From: Desulfosediminicola ganghwensis
GTDB lineage: Bacteria > Desulfobacterota > Desulfobulbia > Desulfobulbales > Desulfocapsaceae
Assembly: GCF_005116675.2 (NCBI RefSeq)
Contig: NZ_CP050699.1
Coordinates: 1,263,001-1,327,000 of the forward strand
Reading direction: 5' to 3'
DNA length: 64,000 bases
This document shows positions 43,554 to 52,288 of this stretch, one piece after another. The first letter of the stretch is position 1, and the number at the start of each line of letters is the position of its first letter. A program made the position numbers and the translations under genes. The notes below the pieces were generated by a model. The model made no database searches. It saw nothing but the letters and a program-made list of their open reading frames with translations, and was not told the DNA's origin.

Positions 43554-44877
43554 AGATGAACTGGCAATGCGCATAGGCATGCAGCAGACCCTGAGTACAG
43601 CAGGATATGAGGTGGACGCATATGAAGACGCCGAATCTGCCCTGCAGACGCTGCGTTCAGTAAGTTTTGAACTGCTGATTACGGATGTGCGCTTGCCGGG
43701 TATGTCCGGGTTTGATTTGCTCGATCAGGTCCATGAACTCTACCCAAACATGGGGACCATCCTGATTACCGCTTATGCCGAGGTAGAACTTGCAGTAAAG
43801 GCCATGCGCGGTGGAGCGTATGATTTCCTGTGTAAGCCGTTTTCGAATGACGGTCTTCTTATTGCCGTGGAGCGTTACTTCAATTTCTGTGAGCTTTCCC
43901 AGCAGAATCAGCAGTTGAAAGCAGAAAAAGGGCTGGAGGATATGGTTGGCGGTCCTGCCATGCAGGAGGTCTTCAACCGGATTCGTGCCGTTGCCGACTC
44001 TTGTGTTCCCGTGCTTATTCAGGGGGCGAGTGGCACCGGCAAGGAGCTGGTGGCAAACGCACTGCATAGGCTCAGTTCACGAAGGAACAATGAATTTTTG
44101 AAAATCAACTGTGCTGCATTGCCTGAACTGTTGTTGGAATCAGAACTGTTCGGTCATGAAAAGGGGGCCTACACCGGGGCGCACAACAGGCGAATAGGAA
44201 AGTTTGAGGCAGCCAATAAGGGTACTTTTTTCTTTGACGAAATAGGGGATATGCCCTTGGCGCTGCAGGCGAAACTTTTGCGGGTTCTCGAAGATGGTGA
44301 AATCACCAGGTTGGGCGGTAATGTGCCTGTTAAGGTAGATGTGCGGGTGATATTTGCCACGGCTACGGATATAGAAGAAGCTGTGGCAAGAGGTGAGTTT
44401 CGCGAAGATTTAAGCTATCGAATCAATGTAGTGCCAGTGCGTTTGCCCGCACTTCGTGAACGTGGAGATGACATCATTGCCCTCATAGACCACTTTCTGC
44501 GTGAATCATCACAGCGCTATGGTAAGCCGGATACGGTGCTTTCTCCACAGGCTGCAGAAGCACTCCGGCTTTATGATTACCCTGGCAATATCAGGGAACT
44601 ACGGAATGTTTTTGAGCGGGCGGTGCTTCTGGCACAGGATGGTGTGATAAGGCTTGGTCATTTGCCGAGAAAAGTTCAGGAGCATGGTGCTGTTGCAGAG
44701 CTATGCCGTGATGCTGAGAAGGGACTAGGCCTCGAGGAAGGGGTGCATCGCTATGAACGAAACCGAATAATCGATGCGCTGGAAAAAGCCGGGGGTAGAA
44801 AACAACGCACTGCAGAAAGCCTTGGCATCAGCAGAAAGGTGCTCTGGAAAAAGATGAAAGATCTAAATATTTCCTGA
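43525..44877 (+). CDS. NtrC-family sigma-54-dependent response regulator
   Basis: 450 residues from ATG 43525, the start of the canonical receiver (RRILLVEDELAMR); the frame extends upstream inside the kinase gene. Phospho-acceptor D54 in LLITDVRLPGMSG, K in LCKPF. The AAA+ domain (about 140-370) has Walker A GASGTGKE, the sigma-54 loop as GAYTGA (Phe to Tyr variant of GAFTGA) and Walker B TFFFDEIGDM. A Fis-type HTH ends the protein (GGRKQRTAESLGISRKVLWK). Probable activator of the sigma-54 promoter at 39170, binding the twin palindromes at 39045 and 39078. Confidence 0.95.
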   Translation: MESRRILLVEDELAMRIGMQQTLSTAGYEVDAYEDAESALQTLRSVSFELLITDVRLPGMSGFDLLDQVHELYPNMGTILITAYAEVELAVKAMRGGAYDFLCKPFSNDGLLIAVERYFNFCELSQQNQQLKAEKGLEDMVGGPAMQEVFNRIRAVADSCVPVLIQGASGTGKELVANALHRLSSRRNNEFLKINCAALPELLLESELFGHEKGAYTGAHNRRIGKFEAANKGTFFFDEIGDMPLALQAKLLRVLEDGEITRLGGNVPVKVDVRVIFATATDIEEAVARGEFREDLSYRINVVPVRLPALRERGDDIIALIDHFLRESSQRYGKPDTVLSPQAAEALRLYDYPGNIRELRNVFERAVLLAQDGVIRLGHLPRKVQEHGAVAELCRDAEKGLGLEEGVHRYERNRIIDALEKAGGRKQRTAESLGISRKVLWKKMKDLNIS

Positions 44878-45026
44878 CACTCGACAAGAAACAAAGGTGT
44901 ACGACTACCCTTGCGGATTCCCATCGAGTCACCATTGTTTCTTCAGTTTCGATTTCATCAAGAGAAAATTTATTTCGTTTATGCTTCAGCTGTTTGACGG
45001 CAGGTGGAGCGTGAGGTTCACATATA

Positions 45027-45692
45027 ATGATAAAGGCATTCATCTTCGATATGGATGGGACTCTTGCAGATACAGAGCCCCAACATTATCGGGCTTGGCG
45101 GGAGATCCTGCTGAAAAATGGGGCAGGGGAGTTCAGCTTTGAAACATTCCTCACCTATGTCGGTACCAGTAATGAGAAAGTGGCGGGTGACCATATTGAA
45201 AATACGGGTATTACCAAGAGTGTTGAGCAGCTCATCCGGGAGAAACAGGAACTCTACCTGGAGATGATCCCGGAAATTCAGTTGTTTGCAGGTGCAAAGC
45301 AGGTAATTGAAACCTACGCAGATCGGATGACCTTTGCGGTCGCCTCATCGTCCCACCATCGCGAGCTTACTGAAATTCTACGTTCTAACGGCATTTTCGA
45401 TTTTTTCAGCTCAGTGATCGGTGGAGATATGGTGAACAGGCGTAAGCCTGATCCGGAGATATACCTGAAGACAGTTGATGCGATCGGTGTTCCGGCTGGT
45501 TCATGCCTTGCCTTTGAAGACTCGACCCACGGAGTGAATGCGGCAAAGAACGCGCAAGTCCGCGGTATCGCCATCCCCAATGAGTTTACCCGTAATCACG
45601 ACTTCAGCCGTGCCGACCGTATGATAACCAGTTTCCATGACGTAAATGATGAGCTGCTGCAAAGTCTCATGGAGGGTAATTCGGGCTTCTAG
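45027..45692 (+). CDS. HAD-family hydrolase (beta-phosphoglucomutase-like)
   Basis: 221 residues. Motif I FIFDMDGTLADTEP supplies the two catalytic Asp, motif II VASSSHH the Ser, motif III RRKPDPEIYL the Lys and motif IV CLAFEDSTHGVNAA the acidic pair. The alpha-helical cap lies between residues 15 and 85. Class-I cap HADs of this size act on sugar phosphates or phosphoglycolate. The substrate cannot be set from sequence. It follows the two-component locus by 150 nt and appears independent. Confidence 0.9.
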   Translation: MIKAFIFDMDGTLADTEPQHYRAWREILLKNGAGEFSFETFLTYVGTSNEKVAGDHIENTGITKSVEQLIREKQELYLEMIPEIQLFAGAKQVIETYADRMTFAVASSSHHRELTEILRSNGIFDFFSSVIGGDMVNRRKPDPEIYLKTVDAIGVPAGSCLAFEDSTHGVNAAKNAQVRGIAIPNEFTRNHDFSRADRMITSFHDVNDELLQSLMEGNSGF

Positions 45693-45960
45693 GAGCCTTT
45701 TCAGCAGGTCGCTGTTCCCCTCACCTCTCAATTTTTACTGAAATTGTAAATCTGTTAGGAGAAAGAGCTCTTTAACTACTGGAAAATTAACTCAAATATC
45801 TCTGAATGTTTCAATATCAGGGAGCTTTGTGATACCTTTATAGAAAAAGAATTTCCCGCTGTACTTTTTCATCTTTGAAGTATCAGTAGAATCTCGGAAG
45901 TGTTTCCCTGAACTGATTCATTCCAACCCGGCACCTTGGATCTTTGGATGGAGAACGCAT

Positions 45961-46290
45961 ATGAGTATTGTTCTGGCAATTGGATTTTTTGTTACGATTC
46001 TTTATCTCTTCATTCAGTTTGCACGGCAGGAATACCTGCAGGAATATTATGAAGAGGCTATTTTCGATGTTGAGGGGCGTCTCGAATGGGCCCGCACCCG
46101 GACCTCATTTCCCTTTGGCATGAAAGCGCAGATGGACGTATCACTGGAACTTTTGCGCAAATCCCAAAAGCTTTGGGAAGAGAACAAATGGGACAGGGCA
46201 TATCTGGTATCCCTGCAGTCCCGGGAGGCTATGGATAAGGCTCAGTCCATTTACAGTTCAGCTATCAGGGCTCGCCAGAGGAAAGAATAA
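45961..46290 (+). CDS. Small membrane-anchored hypothetical protein
   Basis: 109 residues after GGATGGAGAACGC. One N-terminal helix (SIVLAIGFFVTILYLFIQF) anchors a charged, helical cytoplasmic part with EGRLEWARTRTSF, RKSQKLWEENKWDRAYLVSL and a basic tail RARQRKE. The helical repeat region resembles TPR-like helices but is too short to assign. No family recognised. Confidence 0.6.
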   Translation: MSIVLAIGFFVTILYLFIQFARQEYLQEYYEEAIFDVEGRLEWARTRTSFPFGMKAQMDVSLELLRKSQKLWEENKWDRAYLVSLQSREAMDKAQSIYSSAIRARQRKE

Positions 46291-46378
46291 GAGTTGCCCT
46301 GATCCGTAACCATGACTCACCTGATATGGCGTTGGGCAGGCGGTTGCTTTGTTCAGAAGGGTAGAGCAATTCCACTTG

Positions 46379-46463
46379 AGCTTGTCATGCATTGTTTTTG
46401 ACAAGCTTGAGATGGTCTTTAGATATCGTGGCCAAGTGTGTCGAATCCACTTGGCCACGATAT
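46379..46463. repeat. Tandem pair of stem-loops
   Basis: First: AGCTTGTCA (46379-46387) with 46399-46407, 9 bp. Second: perfect 16-bp stem 46423-46438 with 46448-46463, 9-nt loop, followed by TTTTGG. The second is a good terminator for the gene ending at 46290; the first is extra. Confidence 0.7.
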
Positions 46464-46844
46464 TTTGGTGATTTCAACTCAGTATGAGTTCCTCATGTGA
46501 TTGTCACAAATCCTCAGCTTAAGATTTGTGAGGGGCAGGAAAAAGGTGACAGGAGTAACAACGTAAAGCCGTAAAGCCCTTCTCCACAAGCCGGTTGCAT
46601 TATGATTTCAGGGATTGGTCACTTGCCAATCGGTCACGTCTCACATCTCGCGTCTATCACTTCACGTTTTCAAGTTGAAGATTGTGCTGATCAGATTTTT
46701 CATTACAGCATTTCTGGGGTAGGCACATAGTGTCTGAATCAAGCTCCGGGCCTGATTGATCTCTCGTAGACGGTTATGGAAAACAGGGGTACAATGATTG
46801 GATAAATTAAGATTTTCTTACTTTTTTTAACGTGATCTGCTGCC
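46464..46844. other. Intergenic upstream of a sigma-54 regulator
   Basis: About 380 bases without a gene. It includes GTAAAGCC repeated in tandem (46563-46578) and a pyrimidine-rich stretch of TCAC/TCTC units (46629-46668). No clear promoter was recognised for the regulator at 46845. Confidence 0.4.
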
Positions 46845-48248
46845 ATGTATAATATCTTTGTTTTCAGTTCCGTCCAGGTGCTTGAAAAGTTGCGTGCCGA
46901 ATTTTCATCATCCACCTGCAGGGTTATCCATATAGAAAAGGCGCTTGAGTTCTATTCCATCGCCTTCTCCCGGGTGTTTGATCTATGGATCTTTGAAGCT
47001 TCCCATCCCGGATTTAGTGAACTGACTCTTGATGAAGTGGTCAGTATCCAGAACGTTCCGCATCTTTTGGTCCTGGGCGCGGATGACAATATCAAAGCCC
47101 AGGCGACACCGTATGCCGATAAAATCAGTTTTGCAGAGTCAGACGATATTGCAAAATGTCATGCCCTCTTTCTGCAATTGATGCATAACAGACAACAGCA
47201 AAACCGTGAGCGTTATCTGGCAGGGTTTATCCAGCAGTATCCAGGCCTCGAGACTCTGGTTACCCAGAGCCCTCTGATGGAAAACCTGATTGATCTGGTA
47301 AAGGATGTGGCTCCTGTTGAGTCCCCTGTTTTTTTGATTGGTGAAACCGGGACAGGTAAAGAGCTACTTGCTAATATTTTTCACAATGTCTCGCGCAGAA
47401 AATCCGGTCCATTTATGGCGGTCAATTGCGGAGCCTTGCCTGACGCCCTTCTTGAGTCAGAATTGTTCGGATATGAAAAGGGGGCGTTTACCGGTGCCTC
47501 GGAACGACGCATAGGCAAGATTGAACATGCTGCAGGGGGAACGCTCTTCCTTGATGAAGTTGAGGCGATGTCTTCTGCCATGCAGATTCGGCTTTTACGG
47601 GTTCTGCAAGAGCGAACCCTGCAAAGACTTGGCAGTAATGTGGACATAAGTGCTGATTTCAGAGTGGTTGCGGCTACAAATTCTGATCCCGTTGAATTGC
47701 TCAACAATGGTACCTTGCGTTCAGATCTCTATTATCGTTTGTCCGTGTTTCAGATTCATATTCCACCTCTTCGTGACCGAACTGAAGATATTCCTATCCT
47801 GGTACAGCACTTTATCAACCGCAAGAAGAGGAACGGTCGTGAATACGTTAAAGGTCTTGATAACCAGGCAATGAATCTGTTGCTTTCAGTACCCTGGTTT
47901 GGCAACGTAAGGGAATTGCAGAACGTTATAGAACGTGCTGTTATGCTTGCGGTATCAGACACAATTACCGCAGATCTTATTCAGATTCCAGGCGTTCCCA
48001 TCAGCGACACCTCAGTAGATGTCGGCAATCTGACCGATACAGCTTTCAGGCCGGGTACTACCCTGAAATCGTATAAAAACCTGCTTTCACAATCTGCAGA
48101 GAGAAAATATCTGGTGGAGTTACTCGACTACACGGATGGACGCATTGGTGAGGCTGCGCAATTGGCCGGCCTTACACCGAGGGCTCTCTATAATAAAATG
48201 AAGATCCACGGTTTGAAGAAAGAAGATTTCAAAAAATCGGAAAAATAG
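46845..48248 (+). CDS. Sigma-54-dependent activator with degenerate receiver domain
   Basis: 467 residues. The N-terminal ~120 residues follow a receiver-like alternation, but the acidic pair is replaced by SS (8-9) and the phospho-acceptor position reads IFEAS, with Glu (E51) for Asp. The AAA+ domain (about 140-370) is intact: GETGTGKE, GAFTGA, TLFLDEVEAM and WFGNVRELQNVIERA. The Fis-type HTH ends RIGEAAQLAGLTPRALYNKMK. With no kinase beside it and Glu in the acceptor site, it may be active without phosphorylation or gated by protein contacts. Target genes are unknown; a weak sigma-54-like site lies just downstream at 48421. Confidence 0.92.
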   Translation: MYNIFVFSSVQVLEKLRAEFSSSTCRVIHIEKALEFYSIAFSRVFDLWIFEASHPGFSELTLDEVVSIQNVPHLLVLGADDNIKAQATPYADKISFAESDDIAKCHALFLQLMHNRQQQNRERYLAGFIQQYPGLETLVTQSPLMENLIDLVKDVAPVESPVFLIGETGTGKELLANIFHNVSRRKSGPFMAVNCGALPDALLESELFGYEKGAFTGASERRIGKIEHAAGGTLFLDEVEAMSSAMQIRLLRVLQERTLQRLGSNVDISADFRVVAATNSDPVELLNNGTLRSDLYYRLSVFQIHIPPLRDRTEDIPILVQHFINRKKRNGREYVKGLDNQAMNLLLSVPWFGNVRELQNVIERAVMLAVSDTITADLIQIPGVPISDTSVDVGNLTDTAFRPGTTLKSYKNLLSQSAERKYLVELLDYTDGRIGEAAQLAGLTPRALYNKMKIHGLKKEDFKKSEK

Positions 48249-48420
48249 CGACACTTCGGAAAATTCTGTTCAAACAAGAAAAAAGAGCGTCATAGCATCT
48301 TTCTCCCCCCTATCCCGCCTGATTCATCGGAATATTTTGTTCACAACCCCTGTTGATAGTCTGTCCAGTTAACCCATTGTAAGTAATCGGAAAAATTGCT
48401 TTTTTTCGCTTTGGTTCTTC

Positions 48421-48436
48421 TGGCATGATTTTTGGT
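48421..48436 (+). promoter_or_regulatory. Possible sigma-54 promoter
   Basis: TGGCATG-ATTT-TTGGT matches the -24/-12 spacing, with GG at -24 but GG instead of GC at -12. It is 82 nt before the zinc-ribbon gene and downstream of a sigma-54 activator gene. Confidence 0.35.
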
Positions 48437-48517
48437 ATATCGTTTTTTGAAATTTGTAGATTGGTTTTGGATTTAACCTCAAGGAATTTAACCTGCGAAT
48501 ACGCAATGGAGGCGGGG

Positions 48518-48742
48518 ATGGGCAAATTCAATAAGCATCAGAGCGACAGAGAGAGGTTTGGCAAATGCCAGATATGTCTGTGCTATATCCCGGTCGAATA
48601 CTACTTTGGTCAGGGAGATGAAATTGTCTGTTATGAGTGTGGAACGGAATACACAATCCTTTCCAAGAATCCGGTCAAGTTAGCAATGATCGAGGATAAA
48701 TATCATGATGAGTTTTATGGAGAAAATCTATTTGACGATTGA
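48518..48742 (+). CDS. Small zinc-ribbon protein
   Basis: 74 residues from ATG 48518, chosen because GGAGGCGGGG sits directly before it; the longer frame from 48425 overlaps promoter sequence. The two CXXC knuckles are CQIC and CYEC, 22 residues apart (C-x2-C...C-x2-C), a rubredoxin- or zinc-ribbon-like pair. The tail is acidic (GENLFDD). It could bind Zn or serve as an adaptor. No family name recalled. Confidence 0.7.
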   Translation: MGKFNKHQSDRERFGKCQICLCYIPVEYYFGQGDEIVCYECGTEYTILSKNPVKLAMIEDKYHDEFYGENLFDD

Positions 48743-48873
48743 TGATGGAAATGGGCTGCGCTGGGCCTCCGGATACATGCTTGTTGCAGCTGGATAACGT
48801 GTGTACTTGATTGAAGCAGGAAATTAATATTTCCTGCTTTTTATATGAAGCATCCTATAAAGTTTTGTTAAGA

Positions 48874-49452
48874 ATGGATTTTACAGAAATATTTTATAAT
48901 ACAGACTGGGCTTACGGGTTCCTGATTTTTGCTGCGCGGGTGGTTGATGTCTCCCTGGGTACCTTGAGGACTATTGCCATTGTTCATGGCAGAACGCTCA
49001 TGTCTTTCTGGCTTGGATTTTTTGAAGCTGCAATCTGGCTTGTGGTCGTATCCGGTATTGTACAGGTTGTCACTCAACAGCCAGCGCTTGGCCTCGTCTA
49101 CGCTTTTGGGTTTGCCACTGGAAATCTGGTTGGCATCAAGGTGGAGAAGTTCATCGCCATGGGGCATATGATTCTCAGGGTAAACAGCAACAACGATGCA
49201 GCTGGAATTGCCAAAGCCATGAGAAATCAAGGTTATAATGTTACTTCATTTACGGGCGAGGGGCAAAAAGGGCCGGTTACGGAGCATTACGTGGTGTGCC
49301 GTCGCCGGGAATTGAAAGAGTTACTGGCAACGGTTACCGCTCTGGACCCATATGCGTTTTACGTCACCGAGCAGGCGGGGTCGGTGAGCAGCATCACTCG
49401 ACCGATCATGCAACCTGTTACGGGCTGGCGGGCTGTGATTAAGAAAAAGTGA
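48874..49452 (+). CDS. UPF0316/DUF2179 membrane protein
   Basis: 192 residues from ATG 48874 (weak ribosome-binding site; a TTG at 48811 is the alternative). Three helices in the first 100 residues with [39 protein letters not shown] and [22 protein letters not shown], the UPF0316 signature. The C-terminal DUF2179 part has the [19 protein letters not shown] stretch, related to the C-terminus of the YitT protein at 7597. Function unknown. Confidence 0.85.
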   Translation: MDFTEIFYNTDWAYGFLIFAARVVDVSLGTLRTIAIVHGRTLMSFWLGFFEAAIWLVVVSGIVQVVTQQPALGLVYAFGFATGNLVGIKVEKFIAMGHMILRVNSNNDAAGIAKAMRNQGYNVTSFTGEGQKGPVTEHYVVCRRRELKELLATVTALDPYAFYVTEQAGSVSSITRPIMQPVTGWRAVIKKK

Positions 49453-49535
49453 CCCCCTTGGATTTGTGGGAATGTGCTTCGTGAGCGCTCTACAAAAAAT
49501 TAGAGGCGCTCGTTACCTTGTATGGCAGTTAACAA

Positions 49536-49572
49536 TTCCGATCTCAATTGATATTGAGATCGGAACTGTTTT
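49536..49572. terminator. Intrinsic terminator
   Basis: Perfect 13-bp stem (49536-49548 with 49553-49565), TGAT loop, then CTGTTTT. It lies between the convergent UPF0316 and acetyltransferase genes. Confidence 0.8.
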
Positions 49573-49592
49573 GGGCTGAATAGGGTTGTCGC

Positions 49593-50087
49593 CTAAGAAT
49601 TTATTTCTTCTTTATAGATCCGCATGCCCCGTGCCTGATAATTTCTCAGTGCGCCTGGATGATCGAGGGTGCAGGTATGCACCCAGACTCGCCTGACCCC
49701 TTCCCAGCTCCAGGCTTTTCTGATGGCCTCGGTTAGCAGATACCCTCCACACCCCTTGCCAATGAATTGTTCGGCAAGCCCGAAGTATATTATCTCTACC
49801 TCATCACCTTCTCTGAGTAGTTCAAAATACCCGGCAATGGCACCGTCCTTATACGCGACCCAGGTGCGCAGATTGTCGCTTGCCACATAGTCCTGCCACT
49901 CTTCATCGCTTAAGGCGAGCTTGTCCGTCCAGAGCCATTTCTCGCCGATAAATTGATAGAGAAATTTGTTGTACTGATACTGACGTATAGAGCATTCGCG
50001 AATATCTATCTCGATCTTTGGCGATGAGGGACAAAGTGCCTCAGGCTCAGTCATTTGCAGGTAATAGATGGTTACTGGTTCATTCAT
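49593..50087 (-). CDS. GNAT-family N-acetyltransferase
   Basis: 164 residues from ATG 50087 with AGGA 8 nt upstream; frames to 50207 are rejected. GNAT core: WVAYKDGAIAGYFELL (strand 4), EVEIIYFGLAEQFIGKGCGGYLLTEAIRKAW with the acetyl-CoA loop QFIGKGCGGYLL, and VWVHTCTLDHPGALRNYQARGM, the LDHPxAL-NYxxxGM motif of one GNAT subgroup. Substrate unknown. Monocistronic. Confidence 0.9.
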   Translation of the reverse strand: MNEPVTIYYLQMTEPEALCPSSPKIEIDIRECSIRQYQYNKFLYQFIGEKWLWTDKLALSDEEWQDYVASDNLRTWVAYKDGAIAGYFELLREGDEVEIIYFGLAEQFIGKGCGGYLLTEAIRKAWSWEGVRRVWVHTCTLDHPGALRNYQARGMRIYKEEINS

Positions 50088-50700
50088 GTTCATTTCCTGA
50101 ATCATTTTTTCCGTAGTCAATATAGCCCCGGCTGCCGGCAGCACTGTCTGATATTCAGCTTGCAGACAGTCAGGGAACAGATTATCGCGGCAGACCATAC
50201 CCCGCATCTGTAAGCTGACGACCCGTTTTTACTCTCAGCAGGGGTATGATTTTTACGCGTTCATCCTGTCCTTCGTCTCACTCAAAGTAAAATACCCTGA
50301 TAGTTCAATGAATGGAACCCGAGCCCACCGAAGTGAGACAATAATCAACCTGCGACAGGTACGGCGAGTGCCAGCGAAAGAGCTGGTGATTAAGGCCAGA
50401 TTCCAAATTATTGCACCGGCTGAAAGAGTTGACGTTGGCGTTGGGAATTAGAGGGCAATGCTGTCCTCCAGATTGTCGGGAGAAACAAGCGGTGATGGTT
50501 TTCGCTTCTCTCAACCCCATAGGGACAACGCTCATACAGCTTCTCTGGAGTTCAGCCACGATTGCAATGCTGAAGTTGCTGTGTTTGCGGGGCCTCCAAT
50601 GATTTGAAAGAAAGACCTGCAGCGCCTAACATAGGAAAAGAAAGGTAAGGCTGCGACTAAAGGGCGATTAATTCAGATTTTGACCTTCCTGGCGCCATAA
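50088..50700. other. Intergenic, no intact gene
   Basis: About 610 bases between the acetyltransferase and the TctA remnant. Short frames (50305-50559 minus, 50411-50602 plus) have no signals or motifs. It probably holds debris from the same decay event as the TctA fragment. Confidence 0.4.
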
Positions 50701-50841
50701 ATCATCTTTATGACCGTACTCGGTGCCCATGCGATCGCCAGCACCAGGCTCGATGTCTGGATCATGTTCATCTTTGGTATCATCAGTTTTATCAGCAGGA
50801 CGCTGAATTTTCACCCTGCACCTATCGTTCTCGGTCTGATC
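50701..50841 (+). pseudogene. Fragment of tctA
   Basis: The translation IIFMTVLGAHAIASTRLDVW...FISRTLNFHPAPIVLGLI is nearly the same as residues near 400-445 of the intact TctA encoded at 52289-53803. The nucleotide match to 53476-53620 is roughly five in six by eye. Only about 47 codons remain, and the frame then diverges. A terminator hairpin at 50970 resembles the one after tctB. Confidence 0.8.
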
Positions 50842-50969
50842 GACCGTGCCTTTTTTTCAGTGCTGACGATCAATAGGTATTCACCAAACTGGAGTACATC
50901 ACCTTCTGCGATTCGGTGATTGAGTCAAACAGCATTTATCCATACGTAGTGCCAAGATCGCTTCGTTGA

Positions 50970-50995
50970 AAGCCGTCCAAGCATGTGGGCGGCTT
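50970..50995 (+). terminator. Terminator-like hairpin after the tctA fragment
   Basis: AAGCCGTCC (50970-50978) pairs with GGGCGGCTT (50987-50995) over 9 bp with one G-U. Its GCCG.CC/GG.CGGC core is like the hairpin at 54421 behind tctB. Confidence 0.55.
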
Positions 50996-51258
50996 AATTT
51001 ATCCATTTTGTTCGATAGCTTGGATGTGCCGAACCTGGTCCAACCAATATTGGGCACAGTGGTGAATATTCGGCATCAAATGCGATAGGCAGGGAGGGCG
51101 AAAACCTATTAAACTCCCTGAATTGCAACAGTTTTAAAGGTTTGGGGCAAGTAGGTCTGGTTTTTGCTTTATAAAACTCTGTACTCACCGACAATCTGGA
51201 AACCTGGTTTTCCGATCTAACGCAAGTAATTGATCCACACTTTAAGGAGGAAGTACTA

Positions 51259-52200
51259 ATGAAGAGTTTTCTTTTAACCGCAGCTGTAGCATTTGCCACT
51301 CTGATTACCAGCCCTGCAATGGCTGCTTTCCCGGAAGAGCCAATCACCTACCAGATTCCATTTGGTCCCGGTGGTCAGTCAGATCTTGAGGCTCGACGCC
51401 AGCAACCTATGCTTGAGGACATCCTTGGCCAGAAGGTGGTGATCGAATACAAGCCGGGCGGCGGTGGTTCTCTTGGCTGGTCTGAGCTGGTGCGCAAGAA
51501 GCCGGATGGTTATTACATTTCAGGAATCAACGTCCCACACATCGTGCTTCAGCCACTTGCCCGTGGTAATGCCGGTTACTCCACCGATCAAATCAAGCCG
51601 GTAGCGTTCTTTCAGGCTACGCCAATCGGTCTGGCGGTAATGAAGGACAACCCTATCCAGTCGCTAGAGGATCTGTTGGCATTTGCGGGCAAGAATCCTG
51701 GTGGCATGATCATTGGAGGTTCCGGTACCTGGTCTGGTCACCACGTGGCACATCTTCAGCTCTCCAAGCTGGCTGAAGTCAACATGACCTATATCCCAAG
51801 CACTGGTGCCGCCCAGAGTATTGCTGATTTCCTCGGCGGTCATGTACAGGCGGTATGGGCCAATAGCAACGACCTGGTTCAGCATGCGGACAAGATTCGT
51901 GTTCTTGCCTTTGGCTCCAAGGAACCTTTTGAAAACATGCCAGAGGTTCCGACTTTCAGTAGCAAAGGTTATGAAATGTATGCCTCAATCGACCGTGGAG
52001 CAGCAGTACCCCAGGGGACCCCGGATGAGGTTGTAGCCGCGCTCGAAAAGGCATTTATCGCGATTGCCTCAGATCCGGAAGTTGTCAAACAGATGCGCGA
52101 AGACGGTTTTGTTCCGCTGACCATTGGTGCCGAAGAAGCACAGCAATATATCGACGAGAAGGTCAAGCAGTGGGCTCCGATTGTTGAAGAGTTCAAGTAG
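51259..52200 (+). CDS. tctC: Tripartite tricarboxylate transporter, periplasmic binding protein
   Basis: 313 residues after AAGGAGGAAG. Signal peptide ends near AMA-A (residue 22). The mature protein has family features: ITYQIPFGPGGQSDLEAR, a GGGGSLGWSELVRKKPDGY stretch and PSTGAAQSIADFLGGHVQAVW. TctC proteins deliver citrate or other carboxylates to TctAB. The usual substrate Asp-Thr pair region differs (GGQSDLEAR), so the ligand need not be citrate. First of three co-oriented genes C-A-B. Confidence 0.93.
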   Translation: MKSFLLTAAVAFATLITSPAMAAFPEEPITYQIPFGPGGQSDLEARRQQPMLEDILGQKVVIEYKPGGGGSLGWSELVRKKPDGYYISGINVPHIVLQPLARGNAGYSTDQIKPVAFFQATPIGLAVMKDNPIQSLEDLLAFAGKNPGGMIIGGSGTWSGHHVAHLQLSKLAEVNMTYIPSTGAAQSIADFLGGHVQAVWANSNDLVQHADKIRVLAFGSKEPFENMPEVPTFSSKGYEMYASIDRGAAVPQGTPDEVVAALEKAFIAIASDPEVVKQMREDGFVPLTIGAEEAQQYIDEKVKQWAPIVEEFK

Positions 52201-52288
52201 GATCAGATCTATCTGATCAAATTGTAGTTCAATATGCCCGGTACGCCCTATCCGGCGCACCGGGCGATTTGCTTTGATGAGGCGTGAT

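Noticed and set aside
46629-46668. TCAC/TCTC-rich stretch as a CRISPR or tandem repeat
   Set aside because: Units are irregular, with no constant repeat length or spacers.
50305-50602. Short frames between the acetyltransferase and the tctA fragment
   Set aside because: No start signals or motifs; likely non-coding debris.
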